Of a DNA stretch of 64,000 nucleotides, positions 1-11,791 are shown piece after piece; the first letter of the stretch is position 1, and every line of letters starts with the position of its first letter. The stretch covers positions 25,569,452 to 25,633,451 of the forward strand of contig OX637294.1 of NCBI GenBank assembly GCA_951799445.1. Reading direction: 5' to 3'. A program made the translations under genes and the position numbers. The stretch is from Pseudisothecium myosuroides. Taxonomy: Eukaryota > Streptophyta > Bryopsida > Hypnales > Lembophyllaceae. Under the pieces are notes generated by a model. It worked only from the letters and a program-made list of their open reading frames with translations. It had not been told where the DNA came from and did no database searches.

Positions 1-1100
1 CCCACACTGGCTCGAAATTCTAATTCGCATCGGGAATCTTTCCCAGAAATGAATGGAAAGTTTCCTTGCAGTGCTGTCACTTGTGAGCATGGCAGGTTTG
101 CCAAGCAGCGGGCCCTCTACATACATTGTGCCTCTATTATATTCTTTCCCCTCCAGACTGACCGTGGTCTACACTGCAGCAATGTAAGTTATTCATCCCT
201 GCCAGAACACTTAACTGTCAGACATGTTCAGGAGCAACAATGGAGACGGTACCACTCAATGGATTGGCTCGCTTGCTTGCTAGCTTGCCGAGTCTGCCAC
301 CATGGAGTACTCGTTGATGTTGGAACGGGTGTGGGACCTCCCCTCTGCCACAGAAAGAATCCCTTCATGAGCGTCCCCAGACCAAGAACATGAGAGGCGC
401 AGGCGATTGTAAGAGCTTCCACTGGAGCTCATTATCAGAACGGGGCCCACTCAGCTCTCTCTCCTGGCTGGTCCCAGCCAGAAGAACATACGACTGAGTG
501 GTCCCATCAAGCCAGTTTCTGTTACCCATGGGCACGTTACCAGAACGACATCGGGTTCAAACTGAACTACTATTCCATGGAATCCCTGTAGTTCAAGTGA
601 ACAGTCAAGCGCGTGTACACAAAATCAACTGAACCAGCCGACGTTCGTCCGGGCCGGGCGAGTCCCTCCAATCAACGTTGAATTCACGTCATATGGTAAC
701 ATCATACAAATATGATCCAACTTCCTTGCAACATCGCAATGCAAGGAAAAAAGGGGCCAGTAAATTACATCTGGACAGCATTGATACTTCTTCTCGTTGT
801 TTTAAAAGTGTGCGGTTGTTAGACCCAAAATCACGAAATTCAATTGAATTGCTGCTGCTACTACAGGGCATTGACAGAGAAGTGCCTCCTGTCCCAATCA
901 TCATCATCTACAAACCGTTGCCAATTTCACAACGAGCTAATAACACTCTTGCCGATCCGTAACACTAATAGCAAAATCAGGGGCACTAGTAGGGGGGGAG
1001 GGGGGTTCAATTGATCGACTCTGGATCTTCTAAGACTCAATTTTCTGTGTCTGATACTATTTCCCATGTACATGTCTCTTCATAACGTCCCCAAAAGAAT
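1..1100. other. Unassigned region downstream of the GATA gene
   Basis: This stretch is moderately GC-rich compared with the desert further right, but no reading frame in it resembles a known protein. The longest open frame (49-393, plus) is cysteine- and histidine-containing but has no recognisable zinc-finger spacing. A perfect 9-bp hairpin (TTCCTTGCA / TGCAAGGAA) lies at about 722-749, and a G-run at about 991-1007. It probably contains the 3' untranslated region and flank of the minus-strand GATA gene, but I see no clear polyadenylation signal. It may also hold part of a neighbouring gene cut by the window edge. Confidence 0.3.
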
Positions 1101-1153
1101 ATATATGCATTCACCCAGCTAAATCTTTTTTTCGTGGCTTTCTTTCTAGGGCT

Positions 1154-3224
1154 TTACAATCCCCTAATGCTGTCCCTCATACTATTGTCATCGATGTCGA
1201 ATTCCAACCTGGATCCAAGAACGGCTGTCGTACTTGTCAAGCACTTTGAAAACTCCACGTTGTTGTTTTCGTACTTGGGCAGGTCCAGCTTGATTGGTCG
1301 AGGCAATTCTAACGGCTTCGAAAAACATTTCTGCTGCATCTCCAGGGGTTTCGATCCATAGCTCTGATACTCGGATTTAACGTGCTCCAAAGTGGAGCTC
1401 TTCACTCCCTGCTCCTTGTGATTGTTCGACTTCTCACGCAGAGGGGTCGCACCGTGAAGTGATTGCTGGTGCAAGTGATGCCCTGGTTGATGCCCTCTCA
1501 GTTCACGCTCTCGTCTCATTTCCAGGACTTTCTTGTGTGAGTGAGAATGCTTTGAGGCAACGTAAGTCGGAGACCCAGCGGGTCTGTACTCGGGAAGCAA
1601 CCTTCCTGATTTGTAACGCACACCACACGCATTGCACAATGTCTTCGGTCCCATCGGACCTGTCCTCCATTGAGGTGTGCGCTGGGTTTGACAATGCATG
1701 CACCGCCACGGCTGAGCGTTGTCCTGATTCTTTTTCCTCCCCTTGCTGTGACTGTGGCTATTGCTATTGCTGTTGATATTCATACTGCTCTGGTTCTGAT
1801 TTTGACTGCTGTTCGTGAGCTTGTACCGCTTCGAGCTTTGTGAGTCCTCGTCCTCTTGCTCCACAGCATCTACCGTACTCTCGCGGGAGGCATCTTCCGA
1901 CTCGATAGGCGAGTAGGACATGGCGTACGAGTCGGCCCCCATCGACTCGAAACTATTCATAGAGGAGCTCGTGGGAAGAATTGTCGAATTCCAAATCCGA
2001 ACACCTGTCCGCGACCTCTTGCTTCGCGCTCTCCCTGGTACCGATACATCTCTGTAATCTTGCGCAGTGAGTTCCGACGATGTCGCACTATTCTCCAGAA
2101 CTGAGACTGGGCTTGATTCTTGGTAAGGGTCACTGAGTTTCGTGCCAGGTGCCCGCTCGTTGTTACGTTTAGCGGTCGCAAAACCACCGTATGCTGAAAA
2201 AACCTCCGGAGTATCCACCATCGTAAATGAGTCTTCCACGAACGACGAGAGCCACTCGAGGTCGGCCAGATCATCACACTGCACAAAATTGAGCAAAGTA
2301 AGATGAGATTCAGCATTACAGAACACAAAATAAAATCGAAAAGCAAAACTTAAGACTAATTGTACGAATTCAAGAGTTAACCAGAAAACTTCTCTACAGA
2401 AGTAATTAATCAAAAAAAGCTCCACGGTTCGATTGACGAAGTTCTTCAACAGAATCTAACTAACAAGTCGAGAACTTCTCTTAATTAAAGCAGTATTTTG
2501 AACTCGTTTGAACAACATTGCAAACAGGGGAAAATAGCAATTCAATCAATTCGAAAGCTCATAACAATGTCAAGTACAACAATCATTGACAAATGAAACG
2601 AAAGTGAGCTGCGAGGAAACGGGAACTTCTACTCTTCCATTAGGCTCTGAAGTTGGAAAATCCTGAGGTTTAAAAGATAATCGGTCATGGACAATGCAAA
2701 CTGAAACAAACTCTAGACAATGCCACCACAAGGCAGTTGGCGAACCACGCCATCAATGTAAAATGTAGCATTCAACAGACAGAGTCCGAGGCATTGTATT
2801 ATCACCGAGAATTATACCAGCAAACGTCCACAGACTGCGTAATCAGCCATGTCGGACACGCGAGGCACGAACTCGACTTCAAATTCAGAATTAGACGGGT
2901 TCTTATTTCACAATGACTCGCATGCGCAAGAACACCGAAATTGAGACTTACTGGCACGCAGAGGTCTGTCTTCACTTCAATGTCTTCCAGAGCTGCAGGC
3001 TCTACTAGCTCGCTTTTAACTTCCATGGATGACGAAATGCTCGCCTCTCCGCCATTCACAGAGCTCTCCACCGTCACGCCAGAAAGTTGCAACTCCCCGC
3101 CGACTATCGGACCTCCGATGTCCTCGCAACTGAAGTCCAACAGGTCGTCAATGTGGAAGACCTCCGGCAGTGCAGGCTTCTCAACCTCCGCAAAAGAACC
3201 AGCGAGGATATACGGAGCAACCAT
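1154..3224 (-). CDS. Class I (A-subfamily) GATA-type zinc-finger transcription factor, two exons
   Basis: Nuclear transcription factor predicted to bind GATA motifs in promoters. Coding exon 1 is 3224-2952 (91 codons, ATG at 3224). The intron 2951-2279 starts GTAAGT and ends AG, in phase 0. Exon 2 is 2278-1154 with its stop, giving 465 aa. The splice joins LCVP to [18 protein letters not shown], the conserved acidic block found before the finger in plant class I GATA factors. An N-terminal acidic motif ([15 protein letters not shown], residues 22-36) is also typical. The finger is C-x2-C-x18-C-x2-C, with cysteines at 284, 287, 306 and 309, followed by a basic tail ([16 protein letters not shown], then [14 protein letters not shown]) that should contact DNA and import the protein. 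A Ser/Asn/His-rich linker precedes the finger. The C-terminal 120 residues are not conserved in any way I recognise. Subfamily is clear; the orthologue is not, so no symbol is given. Confidence 0.95.
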
Positions 3225-3514
3225 TTTCGCCTCTCTACCACTTCTGACTCTCTAATGCTCCCTTCCAATAATCACAACTCTCCAAGCTTCAAAATATACT
3301 CCAATGAGTCTACTAGCACCTTACTGTCGCAAAGAACATTATTTGGAGTTTTTTCAGGACGCCTCTCTCTTCCAATTCCGGAGCTCTTCTCCACTTTGAG
3401 TACGTTCACTGATCGTTCAACTACACAGCATTCTCTCTTTCTCTCTCTCTCGATTATCTTCACAATTCTAAGCACAGCCGCCTCAATTCACCTCCACCAA
3501 GAATGGCTTCAAAA

Positions 3515-3645
3515 CAAAGTCGACTCCGAAAAGAACTCTCCCTCTCACTTACAATCTCCGTCTTTCTTTTTCCTTTTATTCTTTCAGTACAAATAAATTA
3601 GAAGCGAGAACACAATTTCTCAAGCTCGGGTGCAAAATGTGCAAT
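3515..3645 (-). repeat. Leader direct repeat, copy proximal to the GATA start codon
   Basis: Imperfect direct repeat of 3666-3803. Shared blocks, read on the plus strand, are CACTTACAATCT, a pyrimidine tract ending TTTCAGTACAA, and TTAGAAGCGAGAACACAATT, in the same order and spacing. On the gene's own strand CACTTACAAT reads ATTGTAAGTG, a good 5' splice site, so the unit looks like an untranslated exon plus its donor. Confidence 0.75.
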
Positions 3646-3665
3646 GAGTGAACCTGTCTCTCTCG

Positions 3666-3803
3666 CACAAACTCCGACTCCAAGAAGAACTCACTAACAC
3701 TTACAATCTGTGTTTGTTCGATTTTTTTGGTTTCTTTTTCTTTCAGTACAATACTTAGAAGCGAGAACACAATTTCGCACGCTCAATGTGAAATTCGTGC
3801 AAC
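3666..3803 (-). repeat. Leader direct repeat, distal copy
   Basis: Second copy of the unit at 3515-3645, about 20 bp further from the gene. It keeps the same donor-like GTAAGTG and the same AGAAGCGAGAACACAATT core. The pyrimidine tract differs in length, which indicates that the duplication is not very recent. Confidence 0.75.
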
Positions 3804-4600
3804 ACTGATGAGCATTCCTGCGAGCTGCGGTTTTGGTTCGACAAATTCGAGCACACGCAGAAACTCACGGCTCTTTTCGTCGTTGGAGTGAGGAAAACAG
3901 AGTAGAAGAAAGCGACAGTACAACGATGCGAGTGCACTACAGCAGCTCGCAGGCCAGGCAAAACAAGAAGATGCGGGAGAAAAGGCCAGTACATACTACA
4001 ACGTGAAACCTCGTCACACGACGAAGACGAATTCTAGTCGTTTCACGCACACACTACAATACGACTCCACCTCTCTTGCGCGTTCTTTCTTTCTTTCCAA
4101 GCGTTACATACAAAGAAGACTGGTCGGTCTCTCTCTCTCTTACTCACTCACTCACTACTACTCTGCCGCCGGGGGGGAGCAATTTCCTCACTGCGATCAC
4201 GGGCATGGCCGGGCAGGAGCTATACCGAGCGAGCGAGCGACGGACGGAGGACGGAGGATTTCGGTTGTGAGCTGCGACTTGTTTATTTTTGCGCTGGCTG
4301 CTGCTACTGCGCTGCTGCACTCTGCGACGAGCGACGAGACAGAAATGGCAGTCGACACGACTTGGTGGCCCTGGAATTGTGCTGCAAAGCGCGTCGGAGC
4401 GCCGAGAGCTCGCACAATTATAGCCCCTCCATGCTTGCGCTTGATTTCAAGCTTGCTCGTTTGCGAAGTTACTACCAACTGGCCAGCAACCAGCCTTCCA
4501 AATCCGGCAAAGCTCCGCGCCCTGGCTACACTGACAGCCGAACTAGCCAACCGCGCTCTCACCCCCCGGCTAGTGTAACTTAGCTTTCAGCTTTTTCTTC

Positions 4601-6097
4601 AGCCTTTTGCTTTCTTACTCCAAGGACTCCCTTTCCGCTTCTCTCTCCGCGTGACCCTCGGTCGCGGATTGATACCCGGGCTTAATTAATTCGGCGTAAA
4701 CCTGGATAGGTGCAATGGGCAGATACCCTGCGAGAGGTGCAGGCGGGTAAGGGTATTAGCCCGATGCGTCACTGGGCTGATACGATTGGCTGGTGAGATG
4801 GCTTCCCCTGAATTTGGGTAGGTTGGTTCAGGGAAGGGGGGTGATTTGTTTGTTTTGTCACTAATAAATTGAATTGTCCAGTCACAAAGAGGTTCTTTAA
4901 AATTAAAATCAAATAAAAGTGAACCAAATGTCAAAGATATCTAGAATATCCTTTATTTTTACAAAACATTGAACTGAAGTTGAATTGAGTTGAAATTGGA
5001 GTTGAATTGCAGTTGGGCTTCGGGGAGTTTGTGCTTGGGAGGGCTTTCTTGGCACGTTTCAACACTTTGCAAGAAATTCCTTCATATATGATAATAGTAG
5101 TAGAGACTCTTTGAAACACTCCAATATTATTTATTAACTTGACTGCGTCAGTCATTGGCTTGGAAGTTGTTGAAAGTGAGTAAGAAGAAAAAAAATCCAA
5201 TTTTGTCTCAAGGTAATGGAGTTCGGTTTTCAATGAAAGTGTGAAAGAGAATTGTTCTCCAAGTAAAAGATGCAAATGAATTTTTTTAATGTCTTGGCAC
5301 TTCAATGTTTTTTCTATGTTGTTCTTTTTGTAATAAGCATTTGGTGGTGAAAAGTTTCCCAAAAGGTAATTATAGTCTAGTTCTCTCTTTTTGAAATGGG
5401 ATTTTTTAAGAACTTTAAACAACCACGTACAAAAAGTGGTGAAGTGCTGTAGAAGAAGGAAGAAGGTGCTGGTGACTAGTGATCTCAACCTTATTAGTAT
5501 TAAAAAAATTTAGAAAGTCTTTGAAAATGTACCATGGCGATGGGATTATAAATAAGAATTGAACCATTTTTTAAATTTTTTGCTCAAGTGGTAAAGTTCT
5601 ATTGCAGGTGTTGAAATGTTGTATAGTGAAAAGAATTTGCAATGAATATTTTATTGACTTCTTGCTTTCATGGTTTGTTCATTTGGTTACACATTTATAT
5701 TTTACAGTGTTAAAAAGTTTCCAAGGAGCTTTCATTGTCTATTACCATAATCCATCAAGAACTATCACTCCATCGGAAATTGTCAAAAACTACCACTTTA
5801 TAGGATATTGATCCAAAATGGAAAAATAAAAATAAATAAATTCAATTCAATTCAATTCAACAATACAAATATGTACTATAATGCTAGGGGAATGTGAAAA
5901 AATAATATTGAAAACTTTAACATCACAAATTGAAGTGCTCAAGTCTTTGAAGTCTAGAGAAAAAGAGATTTTTGCCCTTGTCAGATAGAGGTAGTAAACA
6001 TTAACTCCTTTTGGAATGAGATTTTTCATCATTAAATATATATATTTTTGGGATAGTTGCATCTTACATTTTTTTTAGCTATACATACGCACCAAAT
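4601..6097. other. AT-rich intergenic DNA, no gene recognised
   Basis: Start of the gene desert. The one long open frame (5488-4931, minus) has no ATG until far inside it and shows no domain, so it is not treated as a gene. Short repeats of AATTC occur at about 5840-5860. Nothing else is recognisable. Confidence 0.5.
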
Positions 6098-7075
6098 TTA
6101 ACCCCTCACCGCCCAAGGCCGTTTTGGGTTCAAAAACATCACTGCTTTTGAAGTGATATAGATCTAAATGTCACTAAGCTATAGAGATCTTAACTGTACA
6201 ATCTTGTAGTGTACATGTTGCAAATGATGCGTATCAAATTTGAAGTCATTTGACTGGATAGATTGCGAGATTATAATGTTTTAGTGTAGAAAAAGGATGC
6301 TGAAATTTTCCTAAAAACACATTTAGAGGCGAAATTTGATTTCTAAACCTAATCAAATGAAAAAAATTTAAACTATAAAGTGATTCAAAACCAGCATACA
6401 AACACATTGATGAAAAAAAATATCATTCAATTCACTCAATGTGCTTGCAAAATAGCTTGCAAATGTCAAAAAATAGGCAAGAAAAGTTGCAGAAAACACA
6501 GACAAGGCTGAACCTCCTTCTACTAAAATGCTTCTCAATCATTCATAACTTCTTGGATTGATATGAAATTTTATCCACAAAAACTAGACTAGTATGCGCA
6601 ACTTTCTCAAAAAAATTTATTGGAAACGGACACTGTATGAAGCAGATACAAGCCGCCGAAGTTCACTGTAGTCCAAGAATGCCGGGATTTTGAATTTCGA
6701 ATTGCTCCCAAACATTCAAAACAACTTGGATTGACGTGAAAATTTTACCACAATAACTAGACTTCAAGGGGAATATAACCCAACAAATTTTATTGAAATC
6801 GAACTACGGATGAAGGAGATAAAAGCCCCCGAAGTTGCAGCCATGAATTGCACTTTGGTGAATCAAATTGAATCTGTGAACTTCGACTGGCTTCCAAAAA
6901 ATCATTACCTCTTAGATTGATCTGAAAATTTTACCACACAAACTAGAAGAGAAGGCGCAAATTTCTCAACAAGTTTTATTGAATTTGGACATTGGATGCA
7001 GAAGTTACAATACTTTGAATTAGACTTGAAACTTTGTGAGGACACTTTTGGGCCCCTTGGGCGGTGAGGGGTTAA
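6098..7075. mobile_element. TTAA-flanked TIR element, copy 1 (978 bp, near-perfect ends)
   Basis: Bounded by TTAA on both sides (6098-6101 and 7072-7075). The terminal inverted repeats are perfect over 21 bp including TTAA: the left end reads TTAACCCCTCACCGCCCAAG and the right end is its reverse complement. There is no transposase-like ORF inside, so it is a non-autonomous element. TTAA target sites with ends starting CCC are the hallmark of piggyBac-type transposons. A three-base TTA/TAA target (PIF/Harbinger, Tourist) cannot be excluded because TTAA contains both. Confidence 0.75.
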
Positions 7076-7982
7076 CCTCTACAGGCCCAAGGCCTTTTTT
7101 CTGCCCCAAAACACTCAAAACTGCCATTTCTATAGCAAAGAGTAAAAAAAATTGAACAATATTTTTTTTTTTGCATATCTAACCAAAGGATCTTACACCT
7201 AACTAGTATAAGAATGTGTGGAAATATTTTTAGAATTTTTGACCGCACAAATTGCCAGATATTTGCATTTAAAGTGAAAAAAACAAGTTTTTCAACACAT
7301 TGCGGGACTAGATTTTTTGACTTTGAACATTTTTAACTTAAACTTTTTGCACTATAGAGTTTTGAGCTTCAAATCTTTATAGTGGAGAATTGAATTGAGA
7401 GTCCAGGAAAAAAAATTCAAAAAAACTTAATTATCATTCTTAAAAAAAATTGTTAAATAGAAGTAGGTACAAGATAGAAGGAAAATCTAAAATATTCATA
7501 TATTGTAGATGGAATTAAAATGCACTAATCCCAATGGTGAGTTTGTTCTAGCAAGTAAACTTAACCATGCAAAATTGCATTCAGAAATGCATCCTACAAG
7601 TTAATTTTTTCAAGAAGGTGCTCTAACTGCCCGAAAAACAAATATGTCCATAACTTTTTCATAACAAATCCAAATGAAATGAATCAAAGCTTTCCAGATA
7701 GACAAAAATAAAATCTATGAGAAAAAAATATTTTAAAAAAATTCAAAATTTTGGAATTTTTTTTTGATGCCCGGACTGTCCCTTGTCCCCTGTTTTGAGC
7801 TTATTTGGTCATAACTGTTGTTCCCGGGCAGCGATTGTGAAAAAATGTATATTCCCACAAAGCTTATCAGTTTTTCTATCTTCAAAAAAAGTTTCAAAAA
7901 ATCACGACAAAAATTCAGCCCATAGGTACCTGCCCGAAATGCCATTTGTCCCTCGAAGGGACAACGGTCCTTTAGGGGTTAA
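7072..7982. mobile_element. TTAA-flanked TIR element, copy 2 (about 0.91 kb), abutting copy 1
   Basis: Begins at the very TTAA that ends copy 1 (left end TTAACCTCTACAGGCCCAAG) and ends TTTAGGGGTTAA at 7982. The TIRs are imperfect. The interior is clearly related to the element at 15157-16075: the block just inside the left end (CAAAACACTCAAAACTGCC in this copy) has a counterpart there, and the ACCGCACAAATTGCCAGATA-like motif is in the same order. It is more decayed than copy 1 and has no coding capacity. Confidence 0.7.
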
Positions 7983-8136
7983 CAAGTAGACAAGGAATTC
8001 TCCAAGTGATTGATGTCCAAACCTTCCCACCTTAACTCAAAAAACTTTGGTCAATGCAACTCCTAATCTAGGCACTCAAATGAAAAAAATAATTACATTC
8101 TTGTGAAGGAGATATATACGCACACTTTGTATAAGA

Positions 8137-9062
8137 ATTTTAGAAAGAGTCCTTGAAGTCCCTAGACCTTTTTCCATCAGAAACATCTCAAAACTACCAT
8201 TTCTAATGCAAAGAGCAAAATAAAAATGAAGCTTTTTATAATTATCTAATTGTACAATCTTGTAATAGACTAGTATAAGAGGGGGGGGCATTTTGAAAAT
8301 CTTTGCTCTCAAATATTGCAAGATAATTGCATTCGAAGTGAAAAAAAAATTTGTTTTGGCACAATGACAAATTACTAAATAAGAATTTGAATCCTTTTAA
8401 CATATAAAATTTGCAATCCAAATTTTTGAACTAAAGTGTTTTTGATACAAAGAATTGAATTTAGGATCTAGAGAAAAAATCTCCAAAACAACAACTTTTG
8501 TTCTTTAAAAACTTGTTAAGTAGACATAAGTACACAAGATAAAGGAAAAAACAAAATCATTAATAACTTTGAGATGGAATTAAACATACTAATTCAAATA
8601 GTGAGATTGTTCTAACAATTAAAGTCAATTCTATAGAACTTTTTGTTTTGAAAAATGAACTCAAAAATGAATCCCAAACATTATTTTTTTAAGAAGAATA
8701 ATTTGGTTGTCTACAAATCAAGATTCTCCATAACTTTTACATCACTAATCCAAATTGAATGAATTAGAGCTTTTTATAAAGAACAAAAAATAATATCTAT
8801 GAAAAAATAATTTTTTAATTTTTTTACATGCAGATTTTTTTTGTTGCCTCACGTCCCAAAATTAGAAGTTATTGTAGCATAATTTTTGCTGCAAGGTACC
8901 AAATGAAATAAAAAATTATATTTCTATTTTAGAAAATTTTCTATTTTTAGAAACATATCTTAAGAGAAATTTTCAAAAAAAATCACCAAAATTGAGATCA
9001 TAGAAATTTGCCCAAAATCCATTATATCTCCCCTATGAACAATGAGACTTTAGGAGGTAAAA
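8137..9062. mobile_element. Degenerate relative of the 0.9-kb TTAA element
   Basis: The interior follows the same order of motifs as 7072-7982 (CTCAAAACTACCATTTCTA near the left, a CAATCTTGTAATAGACTAG block, then GACTTTAGGAGGTAAAA at the right end). The terminal CCCC/GGGG and TTAA signals have decayed, so the boundaries are approximate. Confidence 0.5.
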
Positions 9063-11218
9063 CATGACTTTGCATGAACATGTTTTAATTTCCTATTGAA
9101 CAGACATTTGGTCCTTTGATGTTCAACGTGAAATAATGAGTAGTTGTTTAAAATCTTTCATTAGTGAACAATTAAAGACATTTATATAAGACAATTCTAC
9201 ATAAATGCACCATAATTATTACAAACGCGTAAACATACAAGACCCCATAAGATATCACATACACAGTATGTTTGGTTGTTATCATTGGTGAGACTTAGTT
9301 GGTTTCATTGTACCACAACCGTTCAATAGTAGGCATGAAGTGAAAGAATACGGTAACTACTCTTTAAAACAACTTTATAATCATCTAAGCACGGTTCTTA
9401 ACATTAATTCTCCTTGTTTTGTTGTGTCTTGTTGATAATTGAAGAGGATTATAAATATTTACAATGTGTTTGGAGGAACATTGTATAAATAAACTATAAG
9501 TCTTCAAGTTTTAATCATATATGCACCAAAAACCAACCCTATGCTCTCATGTTCCAAAGGTGTACATTTTAGTTAAAAAATTTGAAGGGGTTGGTTTTGT
9601 ATTGAGGTGTACAACAAGTTAGGGTTCTAAAATGCCTCAAATCTATCCAAGGTGACCACTTCAGGACCTAAGGTACAAGCACCTAAATGTGACACTTATT
9701 CAAGATCCGTAGATCTTGAAGGTAGCTACAAAATATAATGATATGCACTTGTTAGGAAATGGTTTGTAAAACTAACAAACTTAGTTTTGTATTTTTCTAA
9801 GCTTGTATGAATATAGTATGAATTTTTGAAAACAACTATGTAGATGCGTCTACTATGAACACTAAACTAAAATAAAAAATGGGCACGGAAACACCCAAAA
9901 GTGAGACATTGTAAGCTTGGATCATGCACAAGTTATTGGCCAATACAAGAATCTCCCTCATGATAGTGACAAGTTTTTGGAATCCCACATGTCTTCTTTA
10001 GGTCCCCACCTCTTTACTTTGGGTCCACTTGCGCGTGGATTTAGGTCCTTTTCTAGATGTCCGTGAATGAATCCTATTACATTTAGGTGCTTCCACCTCA
10101 AATGTATATCCATTGTGCATATTTAAATTTTTTCAAATGTAACTTAAAGCATCTACTAAGGACTTACATTTATGACTTAGAATGATTATTTTGGGCACAT
10201 TGCACCATTTTAGAACCATATTGGTTATACAACACTATAGTCTATACTTTAGCTTATGGTATAGACATATAAGTGGACACCCCTAAACCACCACTTTGCT
10301 ATTGTGCCTAGTTACTAGTATTAGATTGATCAAATTTTCATATTTTCTTGATGGCAAATGAAAGGAGACTAAAGAACATGACATTTGAATACTATATACA
10401 AAAGTTATCAAGAGTCAAAGTTTCTTTTGGTAGATGTTCTAAACGTGTTTCTTCAACAAAGGCACATATTGATTTTGGAGATGCACACAAAGTGATGATG
10501 CCAATTTTAAGCAGGGGGCAATTTTGGATGTACCTACCTTGTAGATTTGTAGTGTTTTTTTTCTCTTTAGATTGTAGTTATGAAACGCTGATGAGGCCAT
10601 CCCCATTTGAACAATACCCACCATCTACAGGAGATCTAAATTTACAACAATATAAATTATTACTTAACTCACTCCGCAGCATCTCAGGAGCACGCTGCCG
10701 CACTTCAATTAGTTTAGCAACTGATTTATAATTTGGCTCCAATTAGCTAATTCCTTCTCATCTGTGCACTGACAACTGCAAGTGCACAAAAAAATCTTCT
10801 CCGAAAATAAGATTTATTTGTTGAAAATAGAACACCGAAGGTGCTGTTTAAAAAAAAATGTAGATCACTATGGTCTCAAATATCTACGATATTTATGATT
10901 TTTTCAATTTATAGAGTGGCTTTGAAAGGAAGGTGGCTCCACATTGCTCACTGGGGCATTTGCAAGTAGAGTCAAACTTGGTTAAAAGTAAGGTAAACTA
11001 CCCCATTACATTACAGGCAGAATGATTACTGCAATATGATATATTGCTTTCCAGAATACGTAGGAATAAATTTCAATGGTAGACAAGCAATGAGAAACAA
11101 TGTTACAATTGAAAAAATAATTTTCAGACTTTATGTGGTTTGAAAAATAATTATATAATGGTGTTGCTTTGGGCATCCACTTTCAGCTTGTAAACATGTT
11201 TGTCAACGTCAAAAAAAA
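9063..11218. other. AT-rich intergenic DNA
   Basis: No recognisable gene. An open frame at 10348-10731 (plus) lacks an ATG at its first codon and has no known domain. A short inverted repeat (AAAACCAACCC / GGGTTGGTTTT) is found near 9527-9595. Confidence 0.45.
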
Positions 11219-11220
11219 TA

Positions 11221-11789
11221 CTCCCTCTGTCCCACTAAAAACCTCCAAATCAAGCACAATTTCTGTCCCACTAAGAAGCTCCATTTTTAGATTTCGATTG
11301 TTGGGTAAGTGTTGACCGTGTTGAACGACCTCGTGGGGGCAAGTCAAGTGATTAGGGAGCATTCTTTGCCAAGAAAGCTTGGCCTTGCCCATATGAGACA
11401 CCTTGGACTTGTTGTGCTTCCTTAGACAATAGTGTTGACAATGGATTTGGTGACCACTTCGACACTTTGAAGAGTTGTTTTTGAAGTGGTGTAGGGATCT
11501 TTGTTGAGGGTATTTAGGTTGCAGTAGATGTTTCTAGAATCCCAATGTTGCTACCAACATTTAAATCATCAAGAATGATGGAGCTGACAACGTTTACAAA
11601 TTTTGTCAAAAATTGTACTTTCCGCATGGATTTTGGGTGCCTAAGCGATGGTGCCTAAGTTGGAGATTTTGCAGAGATCTAAAGTATGGGTTGCTAGTTT
11701 TTGAATGCATGTATCACTATTAGAAAGACAAAATGTAGTTAATCCCTCGTGGGGAAGCTTTTTGGAAGTTTTTAGTGAGACAGAGGGAG
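11221..11789. mobile_element. Stowaway-like (Tc1/mariner) element
   Basis: The left end reads CTCCCTCTGTCCCACTAAAA and the right end is its inverted copy with about one change in the first 20 bases (TTTTAGTGAGACAGAGGGAG). A TA dinucleotide flanks each side (11219-11220 and 11790-11791). Ends starting CTCCCTC with a TA target are the classical Stowaway/mariner signature of plants. At 569 bp it is longer than most Stowaway MITEs, but I find no DDE transposase in its interior, so it is probably a deletion derivative. Confidence 0.8.
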
Positions 11790-11791
11790 TA

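Larger units (their letters stand above)
3225..4600 (-). promoter_or_regulatory. GATA gene 5' leader and promoter region
   Basis: The region upstream of the GATA start codon is clearly richer in GC and in pyrimidine/purine tracts than the adjacent desert. It has CT-rich runs at about 3430-3450 and 4128-4150, a CTCACT run, and GAGC/GGAC repeats at about 4225-4255. It contains a tandem duplication (listed separately) whose two copies each carry a GTAAGTG donor-like site on the coding strand, so a 5'-UTR intron is likely. I cannot fix the transcription start, and no clear TATA box is visible. No convincing protein-coding exon was found here. Confidence 0.5.

Noticed and set aside
1134..1361. Plus-strand frames overlapping the GATA gene (also 1459-1776 and 2941-3596)
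   Set aside because: Shadows of the minus-strand GATA coding exons; the minus frame has the complete GATA finger and consistent splice sites.
4666..4745. Possible tRNA gene (GATTGATACCCGGG motif near a G-rich stretch)
   Set aside because: No acceptor stem or anticodon arm could be folded around it, and box A/B spacing does not fit.
4931..5488. 185-codon open frame on the minus strand
   Set aside because: No ATG near its beginning, no domain or family resemblance, and Lys/Ser/Leu/Phe composition typical of chance frames in AT-rich DNA.
10348..10731. 127-codon open frame on the plus strand
   Set aside because: The first codon is TTG, no recognisable motif, and no supporting exon or promoter signals.
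11221..11789. Possible mariner transposase inside the Stowaway-like element
   Set aside because: No DDE/DDD-type motif or helix-turn-helix domain could be read in any frame; stops are frequent.
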